64,000 nt of DNA, taken from Micromonospora sp. C28SCA-DRY-2 (GTDB lineage: Bacteria; Actinomycetota; Actinomycetes; Mycobacteriales; Micromonosporaceae). A program made the translations under genes and the position numbers. The notes under the pieces were generated by a model. That model was not told the DNA's origin, searched no databases, and saw only the letters and a list, made by a program, of their open reading frames with translations. The stretch covers positions 1-64,000 of the forward strand of contig NZ_JAUMKD010000002.1 of the NCBI RefSeq assembly GCF_030519475.1, read 5' to 3'. Below are positions 35,139 through 43,288 of the stretch, piece after piece; position 1 is the stretch's first letter; the number at the start of each line of letters is the position of its first letter.

Positions 35139-35915
35139 TCAGCCGGTGGCCTTCCGGGCGGTGGTGCGGGTGCCGCCGGCCGCCCCCGTACGCGTGGCCG
35201 CCCGCTTCGCCGGCGCCTTGGCCACGGTGGTCCGCTTCGCCGGGGCCTTCTTGGCGGTGGCCGCCTTGCGGGCGGTGGTCGAGGAGGTCGCCGTGGCCTT
35301 CTTCGCGGGCGCCTTGCGGGCCGGGGCGGTCTTCGCCGCGGTCTTGCGGGCGGTGCCGGTCGGGCGGGTCGGCGCCGTCTTCTTGGCGGCCGTCTTCTTG
35401 GCGGCCGTCTTCTTGGCGGCCGTCTTCTTCGCGGCGGCCTTCTTCGCCGGCGCCTTCGCCGCCGTGGCGGTCTTCTTCGCCGGTGCCTTCGCCGCCGTGG
35501 TGGTCTTCTTCGCCGCGGTGGTGGTCTTCTTGGCGGCGGCGGTGGTCTTCTTCGCCGTCGAGCTGACCTTCCGGGCCGCCGCGGTCGAGGTCTTGGCGGG
35601 CGCCTTCTTCGCCGCCGCCGCCGTCTTCTTCGCGGCTCCGGTGGTCCGGGTCGCCGCCTTCCTGGCCGGCGCCTTCGCGGCGGCCTTCCGCGCCGCGGTG
35701 GTGGCCTTGGCGCCGGCCTGCCGGGCGGGGGTCGACTTGGCGGTCTTCTTCGCCGGCGCCCGGCCGGCGCCCGCGGTCGCCTTCTTGGCCGCCGTGGTCG
35801 CGGCCCGGCGCGCGGGCGTGGTGCGGCTCGCGCCGGTGTTCCGCTCCGCCGCGGCGGTCTTCTTCGCGGTGGTCCGTTTCGCGGCCGGGCGGGTGGCCTT
35901 CGGTGTTACGGCCAT
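35139..35915 (-). CDS. Histone H1-like Lys/Ala-rich DNA-binding protein
   Basis: 258 residues, almost entirely Lys, Ala, Thr, Arg and Pro in repeats such as AAKKTAAKKTAAKKTA and APAKKTATAAKAPAKK. AAGGAGG lies 7 nt before the ATG at 35915. Such proteins (eukaryotic H1 tail-like) occur in actinobacteria and bind DNA non-specifically as nucleoid proteins. There is no N-terminal HU fold here, unlike HupS-type proteins. The repeat tracts make length polymorphism likely between strains. Confidence 0.88.
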   Translation of the reverse strand: MAVTPKATRPAAKRTTAKKTAAAERNTGASRTTPARRAATTAAKKATAGAGRAPAKKTAKSTPARQAGAKATTAARKAAAKAPARKAATRTTGAAKKTAAAAKKAPAKTSTAAARKVSSTAKKTTAAAKKTTTAAKKTTTAAKAPAKKTATAAKAPAKKAAAKKTAAKKTAAKKTAAKKTAPTRPTGTARKTAAKTAPARKAPAKKATATSSTTARKAATAKKAPAKRTTVAKAPAKRAATRTGAAGGTRTTARKATG

Positions 35916-35991
35916 CTCGGTTCCCTCCTTGGGGACGTGCTCTCGCCCTCGCGGAGCACGCGGTACCTCGACGCGGGCCGTCCCGCGCCGC

Positions 35992-36195
35992 TCATCTGTC
36001 CTCCCCGGCCCAACGGGCGTCCTCGGCGTCCCACGCTTCGTTGCGCTCCCGCACCCGCTGCAGCGCGTTCTCGGCGTCGGTGGCTGAGGCGTACGGTCCG
36101 AGAACGTGCTTGGCAGGGCACACGTCGGCATCGGTCTCGACCCGGTGGTGTCGGGTGCACCAGTAGTAGTGCCCACCACTCCCGCTGTCGCTCAT
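35992..36195 (-). CDS. Conserved small hypothetical protein
   Basis: 67 residues (MSDSGSGGHYYWCTRHHRVE ... DVCPAKHVLGPYASATDAEN ... AWDAEDARW). The C/H pattern CTRHH...C suggests a small zinc site, and the C-terminal half is a charged helix. Proteins like this are widespread in Micromonosporaceae, with no assigned role. It is on the same strand as the histone-like gene, 76 bp upstream of it. Confidence 0.8.
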   Translation of the reverse strand: MSDSGSGGHYYWCTRHHRVETDADVCPAKHVLGPYASATDAENALQRVRERNEAWDAEDARWAGEDR

Positions 36196-36381
36196 GGGAT
36201 CACTGTGCACCGCGAATCGCCCGGCCGCCACCGGAACACCGCAAATCTCCGCTCGCCTCCACAGTAGACGTGCTACCTCCCGAGCCGGGCCGGAACTGCG
36301 CAAACAGGTGCCGGGACGCGGGGCGGGATCGGCTGAACGGCCGGTTCCGGTACGCCCCGGCCACCGCCACCATCGGACCTC

Positions 36382-37656
36382 ATGATCGAGACGGTGACCG
36401 ACCGAAGCGCCTGCCCGGACTGCGGCGCGGCGACGGTGTCGCTGCCCGGCGCGCTGCCCTGGTGCGCCGGGTGCGAGTGGAACCTCGACGCGTACGAGGT
36501 GGACCGGCGGGCGCCGGAGTTCGGCTGGAGGTGGGTGGACCGGTGGACCCACCGGCTCGCCTACCGGACGACGCGACGGCAGTTCGCGCGACTGGTCGGC
36601 CGGCAGCCGGAGGCCACCGGCGCGGGCGTCGCCCGGGTCGTCACCGGGGCCGCCTCGCTGGTGCTGCTCGCCGGCGTGGTCGCGCTCGCCGGCACCGGAA
36701 TCTGGCTGATCGTGGCGTTCCGGTTCCCCAACCCGTCGATCCTGCTCGGCGTCGCGCTGCTCGGGCTCGCCGTCGCGCTGCGCCCGCGGTTCGGCCGGCT
36801 GGACGAGGATCTGGAGGTGCTCGACCGGGCCCGGGCGCCGGAGCTGTTCCGGCTCGTCGACGAGGTGGCGGCGGCGGTCGGCGCGCCCGTGCCCGAGGTG
36901 GTCGGCGTGGACGGCGACCTCAACGCGTACGCCGGCCGGGTCGGGCTGCGGCGCCGTGCCGTGCTCTGCCTCGGGTTGCCGTACTGGGGCTCGCTCACCC
37001 CGCCGGAGCGGGTGGCGCTGCTCGGCCACGAACTCGGGCACTTCGTCAACAACGATCCCCGCCGGGCGCTGCTCACCCAGCCGGCGTTCACCACGCTCGG
37101 CACGGCGGCGAACCTGGTCCGCCCGGTGGACACCGTCGCCGGGGCCGGCATCCTGGAGATGGTCGGGGCGGCGCTGGCCCGGGCGTTCCAGTGGACGCTG
37201 GCGCGGCTGCTCTTCGCCGCCCACGTGGCCCTGGTCTGCGTCGCGCTGCGCGACATCCAGCGGGCCGAGTACCTGGCCGACGAGATGGCCGCGCGGGCCG
37301 CCGGCACGGCCGCCGCGACCAGCCTGCTGGACGCCACCCTGGCGGCCGACTCCGTCGCGCTCGCCGTACGCCGGGAGGCGCGGGCCGGGCACGGGCCGCA
37401 GCGGTGGCGGGCGGCGGTGACCGAGGCGCGGGCGGCGGCGGCCGACCGGCTGGCCCGCCGCCGCCAGCTCTCGGTGCGCGACGAGACGTCGCTGTTCGCC
37501 TCCCACCCGCCCACCGGGTTGCGGCACCGGATGCTGGCGAGCCGGCCGGCGCACGAGGCGGCGGTGGTGCTCGACGAGGAGCGCTCGGCCCGCATCGACG
37601 CCGAACTGGCCCGCGAGTACGAGCGGGTCCGCCGGAACATCAGCTGGTCCGGCTAA
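36382..37656 (+). CDS. M48 family membrane metallopeptidase
   Basis: 424 residues. An N-terminal zinc ribbon (CPDCGAATV ... CAGCEW) is followed by two membrane spans (about residues 80-135), then the peptidase domain with HELGH at residue 216 and the third zinc ligand region RAEYLADEMAAR. The domain ends with SHPPTGLRHRM, as in HtpX/Ste24-like proteases. It probably acts in membrane protein quality control. The N-terminal ribbon is an uncommon addition to M48. Confidence 0.9.
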   Translation: MIETVTDRSACPDCGAATVSLPGALPWCAGCEWNLDAYEVDRRAPEFGWRWVDRWTHRLAYRTTRRQFARLVGRQPEATGAGVARVVTGAASLVLLAGVVALAGTGIWLIVAFRFPNPSILLGVALLGLAVALRPRFGRLDEDLEVLDRARAPELFRLVDEVAAAVGAPVPEVVGVDGDLNAYAGRVGLRRRAVLCLGLPYWGSLTPPERVALLGHELGHFVNNDPRRALLTQPAFTTLGTAANLVRPVDTVAGAGILEMVGAALARAFQWTLARLLFAAHVALVCVALRDIQRAEYLADEMAARAAGTAAATSLLDATLAADSVALAVRREARAGHGPQRWRAAVTEARAAAADRLARRRQLSVRDETSLFASHPPTGLRHRMLASRPAHEAAVVLDEERSARIDAELAREYERVRRNISWSG

Positions 37657-37673
37657 CCGCCGACCGCCGGGGT

Positions 37674-37679
37674 TAGGGT
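37674..37679 (+). promoter_or_regulatory. -10 box of leaderless NUDIX gene
   Basis: TAGGGT lies 6 nt before the ATG at 37686. Confidence 0.45.
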
Positions 37680-37685
37680 CGGCCG

Positions 37686-38180
37686 ATGGGCGTACCGGAC
37701 TACATCCTGCGGATGCGCAAGCACGTCGGCCACGACCTGCTCTGGCTGCCGAGCGTCAGCGCGGTGGTCCGCAACGCCGCCGGCGAGCTGCTGCTCGGCC
37801 AGCGCGCCGACGACGGGCGCTGGTCGGTGGTCAGCGGCTTCGTCGAGCCCGGCGAGCAGCCGGCCACCGCGGTGGTCCGCGAGGTGTACGAGGAGACCGG
37901 CCTGGACGTCGAGCCGGTGCGGCTGAGCAGCGTCGTCTCGCACCCGCACAGCTACCCGAACGGCGACCGCTGCGAGTACCTGAACCTCGGCTTCCACTGT
38001 CGGCTGCTGGGCGGCACGGCCCGGGTCAACGACGACGAGTCGGTGGCCGTGCGCTGGTTCCCGATGGACGCGCTGCCGGCGCTGGACGCGCACGGCCGTA
38101 CGGTCGTCGCGCACGCCCTGGCCGACGAGCCCGCCGCCTGGTACCTGCCGCCCGGCGTGGCGTGGACCGGCGACGACTGA
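37686..38180 (+). CDS. NUDIX hydrolase
   Basis: 164 residues. The Nudix box GFVEPGEQPATAVVREVYEE is complete, with its REVYEETG metal-binding helix at about residues 63-70. The N-terminus MRKHVGHDLLWLPSVSAVV is typical of an actinobacterial subgroup whose substrate (probably a nucleoside diphosphate derivative) is not defined. The gap of 29 bp after the M48 gene holds a separate -10 box, so it is probably its own transcript. Confidence 0.92.
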   Translation: MGVPDYILRMRKHVGHDLLWLPSVSAVVRNAAGELLLGQRADDGRWSVVSGFVEPGEQPATAVVREVYEETGLDVEPVRLSSVVSHPHSYPNGDRCEYLNLGFHCRLLGGTARVNDDESVAVRWFPMDALPALDAHGRTVVAHALADEPAAWYLPPGVAWTGDD

Positions 38181-38226
38181 CCGCCCCTCGGCGCGGCCGG
38201 GCCGAGCGGGCGGGCCACAATGTGGC

Positions 38227-39036
38227 GTGGACAGCGAGGTGCGCCGCTACCTGGCCGACCTGGTCGGGGTGGCCCGTGACGTGCTCGGTGACGACCTGGT
38301 CGGCGCGTACGCCGCCGGCTCGGTCGGCCTGGGGGCCTACCAGCCGGGGCGCAGCGACGTCGACGTGGCGCTGGTCTGCGCCGAGCCGCTGGGCCCGGAC
38401 CGCAAGCGCCGGCTGGTGGCCGGGCTGCGGCACGAGGCGCTGCCCTGCCCGGCGCGCGGCCTGGAACTGGTCGTCTACACCGCGGCCGCCGCCCGGTCCG
38501 GCCCCCCCGAGCCCGGCTTCGAGGTGGAGCTGAACACCGGGGCGCGGATGGACTTCCGGGTCACCTGGCACCCGGACGAGCGGCCCGCGGCGGACGGGCG
38601 GTTCTGGTACGGGCTGGACCGCAGCATCCTGCACGGGTGCGGGCACGCCCTGCTCGGGCCGCCGGCCGCCGAGGCGTTCGGCGACCTGTCCCCGGCGGAC
38701 CTGCGCCGCCTGCTGGTCGACGCGCTGCGCTGGTGGCTGGCGCTGCCCACCCCGCCCGGCGACGGCCCGGCCCCGGGCGCCGAGGACGCGGTGCTCGGCG
38801 CCTGCCGGTCGCTGGCCAAGGTGCGGCACGGTCGGTGGCTGTCGAAGACCGAGGCGGGTCGCCGGCTGATCGCCGACGGCTGGGCGGCCCGGTCGACCGG
38901 CGACGGCGACGGCGACCCAGCCGGCCTGATCGAACGGTCGATCGCGGCCCGCGCCGGTGGCCCACCGCCGAGCGGCCCCGAGGCCCGCGCCTTCCAGCGG
39001 CGGGTGCTGGCCGAGATCGGCGGCGGCGCGCGGTGA
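38227..39036 (+). CDS. Nucleotidyltransferase, AadA-like with DUF4111 C-terminus
   Basis: 269 residues. The nucleotidyltransferase signature GSVGLGAYQPGRSDVDVALV has the G-S and D-x-D metal motif (about residues 37-49). The C-terminal helical domain (LRRLLVDALRWWLAL ... ACRSLAKVRHGRWLSKTEAG) matches the aminoglycoside adenylyltransferase-associated DUF4111. It could modify an aminoglycoside or another small molecule. In a producer genus such a gene might be a resistance factor, but this is not shown. It ends at a perfect terminator. Confidence 0.85.
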   Translation: MDSEVRRYLADLVGVARDVLGDDLVGAYAAGSVGLGAYQPGRSDVDVALVCAEPLGPDRKRRLVAGLRHEALPCPARGLELVVYTAAAARSGPPEPGFEVELNTGARMDFRVTWHPDERPAADGRFWYGLDRSILHGCGHALLGPPAAEAFGDLSPADLRRLLVDALRWWLALPTPPGDGPAPGAEDAVLGACRSLAKVRHGRWLSKTEAGRRLIADGWAARSTGDGDGDPAGLIERSIAARAGGPPPSGPEARAFQRRVLAEIGGGAR

Positions 39037-39042
39037 CGCAGG

Positions 39043-39081
39043 GGTGGGGGCCCGGCGGCCACCGGCCGCCGGGCCCCCACC
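39043..39081. terminator. Perfect bidirectional terminator
   Basis: 18-bp arms (39043-39060 and 39064-39081) with an ACC loop between the convergent nucleotidyltransferase and AraC genes. Confidence 0.85.
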
Positions 39082-39091
39082 GGTCAACCGG

Positions 39092-39958
39092 TCAGGCGGC
39101 CACCCGCTCCACCGGGATCCACAGTTCCGCGTCCGCCTCCTTGCCGTCGGCGGAGAGCCGGGTCCGGGAGATCTCCGGCCCGGGCCGGGTCCGGTACGGG
39201 TTGGACGGGAACCACTGGGTGAAGACGTCCCGCCACAGGTACTGCAACGCCTGCGGGAACGCCCCGGAGGTCTCGAAGACCGCCCAGGTGCCGGCCGGCA
39301 CGGTCAGCGCGTCCAGGTCGGCGGGCGCGTCGGCGCCGGTCACCACCCCGTGCCAGTAGTCCAGTTCGGTGCCCTCGGCACGGCTGCCGGCCAGGTTGTC
39401 GCTGACGTTGACGATGCCGCTCGGCTCCTGGTCGGACAGCGACTCGATGCGCCGTACCGTCTCCGGGTCGATGCCCTTGACGAAGGCGACGATGGCGGGG
39501 TTCATCCCCTCGTGCACCAGCGGCACCCGCGCCTTGCGGCCCACCAGTGTGAACTCGTCCTTGCGTACGATCCGGTATCGCATGCTGCTGCTCCCTTCCA
39601 CGACGAGTCGGAAGGACATCCGGGGCTGGGAGCGCAGTGCCGCCCCCGTACGCCGGGCCTCGCCGGGGCCCACGCCGTGCATGGCCTGGAACGCCCGGGC
39701 GAAGGCCTCGGTGGAGCCGTAGCCGTAGCGGACCGCGACGTCCAGCAGCGTCCGCTCCCCCGCCAGCACCTCCGCGCCCGCGACGGTGAGCCGCCGGCGC
39801 CGGATGTACTCCGACAGCGGCACGCCGGCGAGCGCGGAGAAGAGTCGCCGGAAGTGGTACTCCGACGTCACCGCGATCCGTGCCAGCTCGGCCACCTCGA
39901 TCCGCTGGTCGAGATGGCGCTCGATGTGCTCCATGGCCTGGTTCAGCCGCTCCAGCAC
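39092..39958 (-). CDS. AraC-family regulator with GyrI-like effector domain
   Basis: 288 residues. The N-terminal AraC helix-turn-helix pair (RIEVAELARIAVTSEYHFRR ... LLDVAVRYGYGSTEAFARAF) is followed by a GyrI/effector-binding domain (GTELDYWHGVVTG ... AGTWAVFETSG ... DAELWIPV). This layout (Rob/BmrR-like ligand domain) senses lipophilic cations or drugs. It is upstream of a VOC gene in the minus-strand run but separated from it by its own gap. Confidence 0.92.
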   Translation of the reverse strand: MLERLNQAMEHIERHLDQRIEVAELARIAVTSEYHFRRLFSALAGVPLSEYIRRRRLTVAGAEVLAGERTLLDVAVRYGYGSTEAFARAFQAMHGVGPGEARRTGAALRSQPRMSFRLVVEGSSSMRYRIVRKDEFTLVGRKARVPLVHEGMNPAIVAFVKGIDPETVRRIESLSDQEPSGIVNVSDNLAGSRAEGTELDYWHGVVTGADAPADLDALTVPAGTWAVFETSGAFPQALQYLWRDVFTQWFPSNPYRTRPGPEISRTRLSADGKEADAELWIPVERVAA

Positions 39959-40063
39959 CCCGGTCTCCTTCCCTCTTCCAGCAGCAACGCTAGGCGGGTG
40001 ACCTGGTGCGAACCCGACATCCGGTGCCCGGATCGATCGGGCACCCGGCGACGGCTGGCGGGG

Positions 40064-40444
40064 TCAGGGCCAGGTCCTGGCCTGGGCGTCGAAGATCTCC
40101 GGCGGACTCTCCACGGGCAGGACGCAGACCAGGTGCCCGCCGGGCACCCGCAGCACCCGGCACTCCTGCCAGCGCGTCACCTCGGTGGCGCCGAGGGCGA
40201 CCAGCCGCGCCGTCTCGGCCTCGACGTCGTCGGTCTCGAAGTCGAGGTGGAAACGAGGGGCGTCGTCGACAGACTGCACAGCGGTGACGATCCCGGGCAG
40301 CGCGTCGTGCAGACCGATGAACTGTGGGTACTGGGGGTTGGCCTCGGCGCGGACGCCGAGTGCGGCGGACCAGAACGCGGTCGCCCGGGCGGTCTCGGCT
40401 TCGGGAGCGTCGATGAGGAGGGCGTAGACCCGGCTTCGATGCAT
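40064..40444 (-). CDS. VOC family protein
   Basis: 126 residues: SRVYALLIDAPEAETARATAF, FHLDFETDDVEAETARLVAL and WQECRVLRVPGGHLVCVLP. It belongs to the glyoxalase_6-type VOC subfamily. The ATG at 40444 is preferred; an in-frame extension to 40507 has no ribosome site. The gene lies between the AraC regulator and an FBP-domain gene, all on the same strand. The substrate is unknown. Confidence 0.85.
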   Translation of the reverse strand: MHRSRVYALLIDAPEAETARATAFWSAALGVRAEANPQYPQFIGLHDALPGIVTAVQSVDDAPRFHLDFETDDVEAETARLVALGATEVTRWQECRVLRVPGGHLVCVLPVESPPEIFDAQARTWP

Positions 40445-40523
40445 ACGACGCAAGCGTAGTGACTCGGGCCGTACCTGTCCGTCCTCGTTCCGCCGGGCCG
40501 CGGTCACCCCCGCCGGCCTCCGC

Positions 40524-41009
40524 TCACCCGACGACCTTCCCGAGGAAGGCGGTGACGCTGGCCCGGGTCCGCTCGACCTTCTCGGCCAGCGTGATCGACT
40601 CGTCGATCCGCCGTCCGGCGTTCTTCTTCCCGCGCAGGTAGAGCGAGCAGGCCAGGTCGGTGCAGATGTACGCGCCGACGGAGTTCCCCTGCCGCCCGTC
40701 CCGGCCGGCCTTGCGGGCGGTCATCAGCGAGACGCCGTCGCCGGTGTGGGTGGTCAGGCAGAACGAGCACATGCTGCGCCGGACACGTCCGGTCTGGGGC
40801 GCCACCCGCAGCGCCACCCCGACGAGGCCGGTGCCGGACTCGGCGACCAGGTAGGCCCGCTCCGCCGCGGACCCGTCCCGCCAGCCGAGGAAGTCGAGGT
40901 CGCCCCAGGGGCGCTCGGCCAGGTCCTTCGGCACGGCCAGGCGCTTGGCCTCCCCCTTGGTGCAGTTGACGAAGCAGGCGCGGATGGCGGGCTCGGTGAG
41001 GGGTAGCAT
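40524..41009 (-). CDS. FusB/FBP-type zinc-finger protein, EF-G-binding C-terminus
   Basis: 161 residues ending in a treble-clef zinc finger with CSFC...CTDLACSLY. This is the C-terminal domain of FusB-type EF-G-binding proteins (FBP_C), found widely in actinobacteria, where it may assist translation elongation or stress recovery. TAGGCT lies 7 nt before the ATG at 41009, and no ribosome site is seen. It is divergent from a TetR gene, with A/T-rich dyads between. Confidence 0.82.
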   Translation of the reverse strand: MLPLTEPAIRACFVNCTKGEAKRLAVPKDLAERPWGDLDFLGWRDGSAAERAYLVAESGTGLVGVALRVAPQTGRVRRSMCSFCLTTHTGDGVSLMTARKAGRDGRQGNSVGAYICTDLACSLYLRGKKNAGRRIDESITLAEKVERTRASVTAFLGKVVG

Positions 41010-41016
41010 AGGAACC

Positions 41017-41069
41017 AGCCTAACCCCATTAGGCAAGCGCTTAAGACGACTAGGTGTGGAGTGCGGCAC
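41017..41069. promoter_or_regulatory. Divergent promoter with TTAGGCAAGCGCTTAAG dyad
   Basis: TTAGGCAAG (41029-41037) and CTTAAG partly mirror each other about AAGCGCTT. The minus-strand -10 box TAGGCT (41022-41017) belongs to the FBP gene. The half-site TAGGCAAG recurs in the ArsR operator at 41668. It is a likely operator of the TetR regulator. Confidence 0.4.
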
Positions 41070-41636
41070 ATGACGCGTGCGGGGCTGACCGCGGAGCGCC
41101 TGACCCTCGCGGCGGCGGAGTTGGCCGACGAGGTCGGCTTCGAGAACGTGACCGTCTCGGCGCTCGCGCGCCATTTCCGGGTCAGGGACGCGAGCCTGTA
41201 CTCCCACATCAGGAACGCGCAGGACCTGCGGATCAGGGTGGCGTTGCTCGCCCTGGCCGAGCTCGCCGACCGGGTCGCCGCCGCGCTCGCCGGCCGGGCC
41301 GGCAAGGACGCGCTGGTGGCCTTCGCCAACGCCTACCGGGACTACGCGAAGCGGCATCCGGGCAGGTACGCCGCGATGCAGCAGGAACTGGACCCGGAGA
41401 CGGCGGCCGCCAGCGCCGGCCCCCGGCACGCGGAGATGACGCGCGCGATCCTGCGCGGCTACCAGTTGTCCGAGCCCGATCAGACGGACGCGGTACGGAT
41501 GATGCACAGCACGTTCCACGGATTCGTGAGCCTGGAACGGACGGGAGGCTTCCGGCACCATCCGCGCACCGCGGACGCCTCCTGGTCCCGGACCCTGGAC
41601 GCCCTCGACACCCTCCTGCGCACCTGGCCACGGTGA
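41070..41636 (+). CDS. TetR regulator with WHG C-terminal domain
   Basis: 188 residues. Helix-turn-helix: AAAELADEVGFENVTVSALARHFRVRDASLYSHI. The C-terminal domain has HPGRYAAM and ends TFHGFVSLERTGGF, which matches the WHG (TetR_C_33) type. The ATG at 41070 has GGAG 8 nt upstream; an in-frame GTG at 41061 is an alternative. It is divergent from the FBP gene and probably represses it. Confidence 0.9.
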   Translation: MTRAGLTAERLTLAAAELADEVGFENVTVSALARHFRVRDASLYSHIRNAQDLRIRVALLALAELADRVAAALAGRAGKDALVAFANAYRDYAKRHPGRYAAMQQELDPETAAASAGPRHAEMTRAILRGYQLSEPDQTDAVRMMHSTFHGFVSLERTGGFRHHPRTADASWSRTLDALDTLLRTWPR

Positions 41637-41667
41637 GCGGGGGCGCACGGCACCGGCGTCCGGCTTG

Positions 41668-41691
41668 ATAGGCAAGTCGCTACTTGCCTAT
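41668..41691 (+). promoter_or_regulatory. ArsR operator, perfect 10-bp inverted repeat over the -10 box
   Basis: ATAGGCAAGT (41668-41677), spacer CGCT, ACTTGCCTAT (41682-41691). It overlaps the -10 box TATAGT (41689-41694), which lies 7 nt before the ATG at 41702. Binding would block the promoter. Confidence 0.8.
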
Positions 41692-41701
41692 AGTGGTCCG
41701 C

Positions 41702-41992
41702 ATGGGTGACCTGTACCAGGCACTGGCCGATCCGACCCGCCGGCAGATCCTCGACGAGCTGACCGACCGGGACGGCCAGACCCTGTTCGAGATCTGTGGC
41801 CGGCTGGCCACCAAGCACCAGGTCACGTCGTCGCGCCAGGCGATCTCCCAGCACCTTGACGTCCTGGAGGCCGCCGGCCTGATCGTCACGCGCCGGCAGG
41901 GTCGCTACAAGTTCCACCACATCGATGTCCGGCCGTTGCACGCCATCGCCGAGCGGTGGCTGAGGCCCGAACCCCGACAGGAGACCACATGA
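41702..41992 (+). CDS. ArsR family repressor
   Basis: 96 residues: MGDLYQALADPTRRQILDEL, a winged helix with SSRQAISQHLDVLEAAGLI and the wing VTRRQGRYKFHHID. There are no cysteine or histidine metal-site clusters of SmtB type, so it is probably one of the metal-independent members that pair with VOC or SRPBCC genes. The leaderless start at 41702 is supported by TATAGT. Its stop overlaps the VOC start (ATGA). Confidence 0.92.
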   Translation: MGDLYQALADPTRRQILDELTDRDGQTLFEICGRLATKHQVTSSRQAISQHLDVLEAAGLIVTRRQGRYKFHHIDVRPLHAIAERWLRPEPRQETT

Positions 41993-42375
41993 AGATCCAC
42001 CTGACGAGCGTGTACGTCGACGACCAGGACAACGCGCTGCGCTTCTACACCGAGGTGCTGGGCTTCGTGAAGAAGACCGATGTGCCGGTGGGCGAGTACC
42101 GCTGGTTGACAGTCGTCTCGCCGGACGAGCCGGACGGGGTCGAACTGCTGCTGGAGCCCGACGCGCACCCGGCCGCCAAGGCGTTCAAGGAGGCGCTGGT
42201 CAGCGACGGCATCCCCCTCACGCAGTTCGCGGTGACCGACATCGCCGCCGAGCACGACCGGCTGAAGCGGCTCGGTGTGGTGTTCACCCAGGAGCCCGCC
42301 GACATGGGTGCGGTGATTACCGCCGTGTTCGACGACACCTGCGGCAACCTCATCCAGATCGCGCAGCCGAAGTAG
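41989..42375 (+). CDS. VOC family protein in the ArsR operon
   Basis: 128 residues, beginning MKIHLTSVYVDDQDNALRFY and with IPLTQFAVTDIAAEHDRLKR and GNLIQIAQPK at the end. It overlaps the ArsR gene by 4 nt, so it is co-translated and repressed with it. ArsR-VOC pairs are frequent in actinomycetes. Reaction and inducer are unknown. Confidence 0.92.
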   Translation: MKIHLTSVYVDDQDNALRFYTEVLGFVKKTDVPVGEYRWLTVVSPDEPDGVELLLEPDAHPAAKAFKEALVSDGIPLTQFAVTDIAAEHDRLKRLGVVFTQEPADMGAVITAVFDDTCGNLIQIAQPK

Positions 42376-42678
42376 TCGGCGCTGGCAGGGGGACCGCGGA
42401 GGTCACGAGCCCTGATCGTGGCGGCGGTGACCTGCGTGGTCGGCCGGTCCGGGGTGACCGGCCGACCAGCGGGGCCATTCGAAAGGCCGGCGCCGGCGAC
42501 CGCGACCCGCCCGGCCACGCGGGCTGGCCGGCGGAACCTGCGGGACCGTCCGGCTCCGCCCCGAACCCGACCGTCCGCGAGCCGGGGAATCCTCGCCGGG
42601 CACCGGCCGCCCGTCGCACCCGTGCACCGGGGTCACCGGGTGCTTGTCGGCAGCCGACATCGGGACAACAATCGATGC
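42376..42678. other. 303-bp gap without a recognisable gene
   Basis: I see no convincing reading frame or hairpin here. It separates the ArsR-VOC operon from the next small gene and probably holds only its promoter. Confidence 0.5.
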
Positions 42679-42993
42679 ATGGCTACGAGGACGCACATCC
42701 CGCGTCTCGCCTGGGACGCGGCCCGGACCATCGTTTCCACCTCGGCCGACCCGACACAGGCGGTCCGCTTCGCCGACTGGCTCGACGTCCATGCCGGCCA
42801 ACCGTACGGGCAGTTGGTGATCGACTCCCGCAACCGGCTGCTCGCCCGCCACGGCTTCGAGTCCGCCGCCGTCGAGTCAGGCGTCTGGCGGGTACGCCTC
42901 GACGACCTGCTTCATGACCGGCCGGACCTGGTCGAGCCGTTGGCCAAGCTGGTCCGGGACACGGCCGGCGCCACCCCGGGCACCGCTGCCTGA
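42679..42993 (+). CDS. Hypothetical protein, 104 residues
   Basis: A soluble protein: THIPRLAWDAARTIVSTSAD ... WLDVHAGQPYGQLVIDSRNR ... VWRVRLDDLLHDRPDLVEPL. GC-rich third positions support coding, but no ribosome site stands out before the ATG at 42679 and no family is recognised. It is flanked by 300-bp gaps, and nothing in its position suggests a function. Confidence 0.6.
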   Translation: MATRTHIPRLAWDAARTIVSTSADPTQAVRFADWLDVHAGQPYGQLVIDSRNRLLARHGFESAAVESGVWRVRLDDLLHDRPDLVEPLAKLVRDTAGATPGTAA

Positions 42994-43254
42994 CCCCGGC
43001 TCCCGCGGTGCGACGGCCGACCGCGACGCCGAGCGACCGTCAGCCGTCGTGGACGCGCAGGGCTACGACCGGTGCCGCCGGCCCCTGCGCCCGATCAGGC
43101 CGCCGCCGAGCCGACCCACCCCCGTGCCGGTGGTCGAGCGCCCTCGTCGCCGGCCGGTGCGAGGTCGGGTAGACCCGGCGGCTGGAGCCCGGTCGGGGCG
43201 GCCGAGGTGAGCGGCGCTTCCCGCCGCGCGATCCATAACCCCCATCGCTAAGAT

Positions 43255-43274
43255 CGATAACTCAGCCGTTATCG
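43255..43274 (+). promoter_or_regulatory. LysR-type operator CGATAAC-N6-GTTATCG, copy 1
   Basis: A perfect 7-bp dyad with a 6-nt spacer lies 14 bp before the lysR start. The same dyad occurs upstream of the downstream dihydrofolate-reductase-family gene. Confidence 0.8.
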
Positions 43275-43288
43275 GAGGGGGCCCTGGG

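Noticed and set aside
33503..35566. Plus-strand frames opposite the RNB and histone-like genes
   Set aside because: Arg/Gly/Pro-rich shadows; the minus-strand proteins have recognisable domains.
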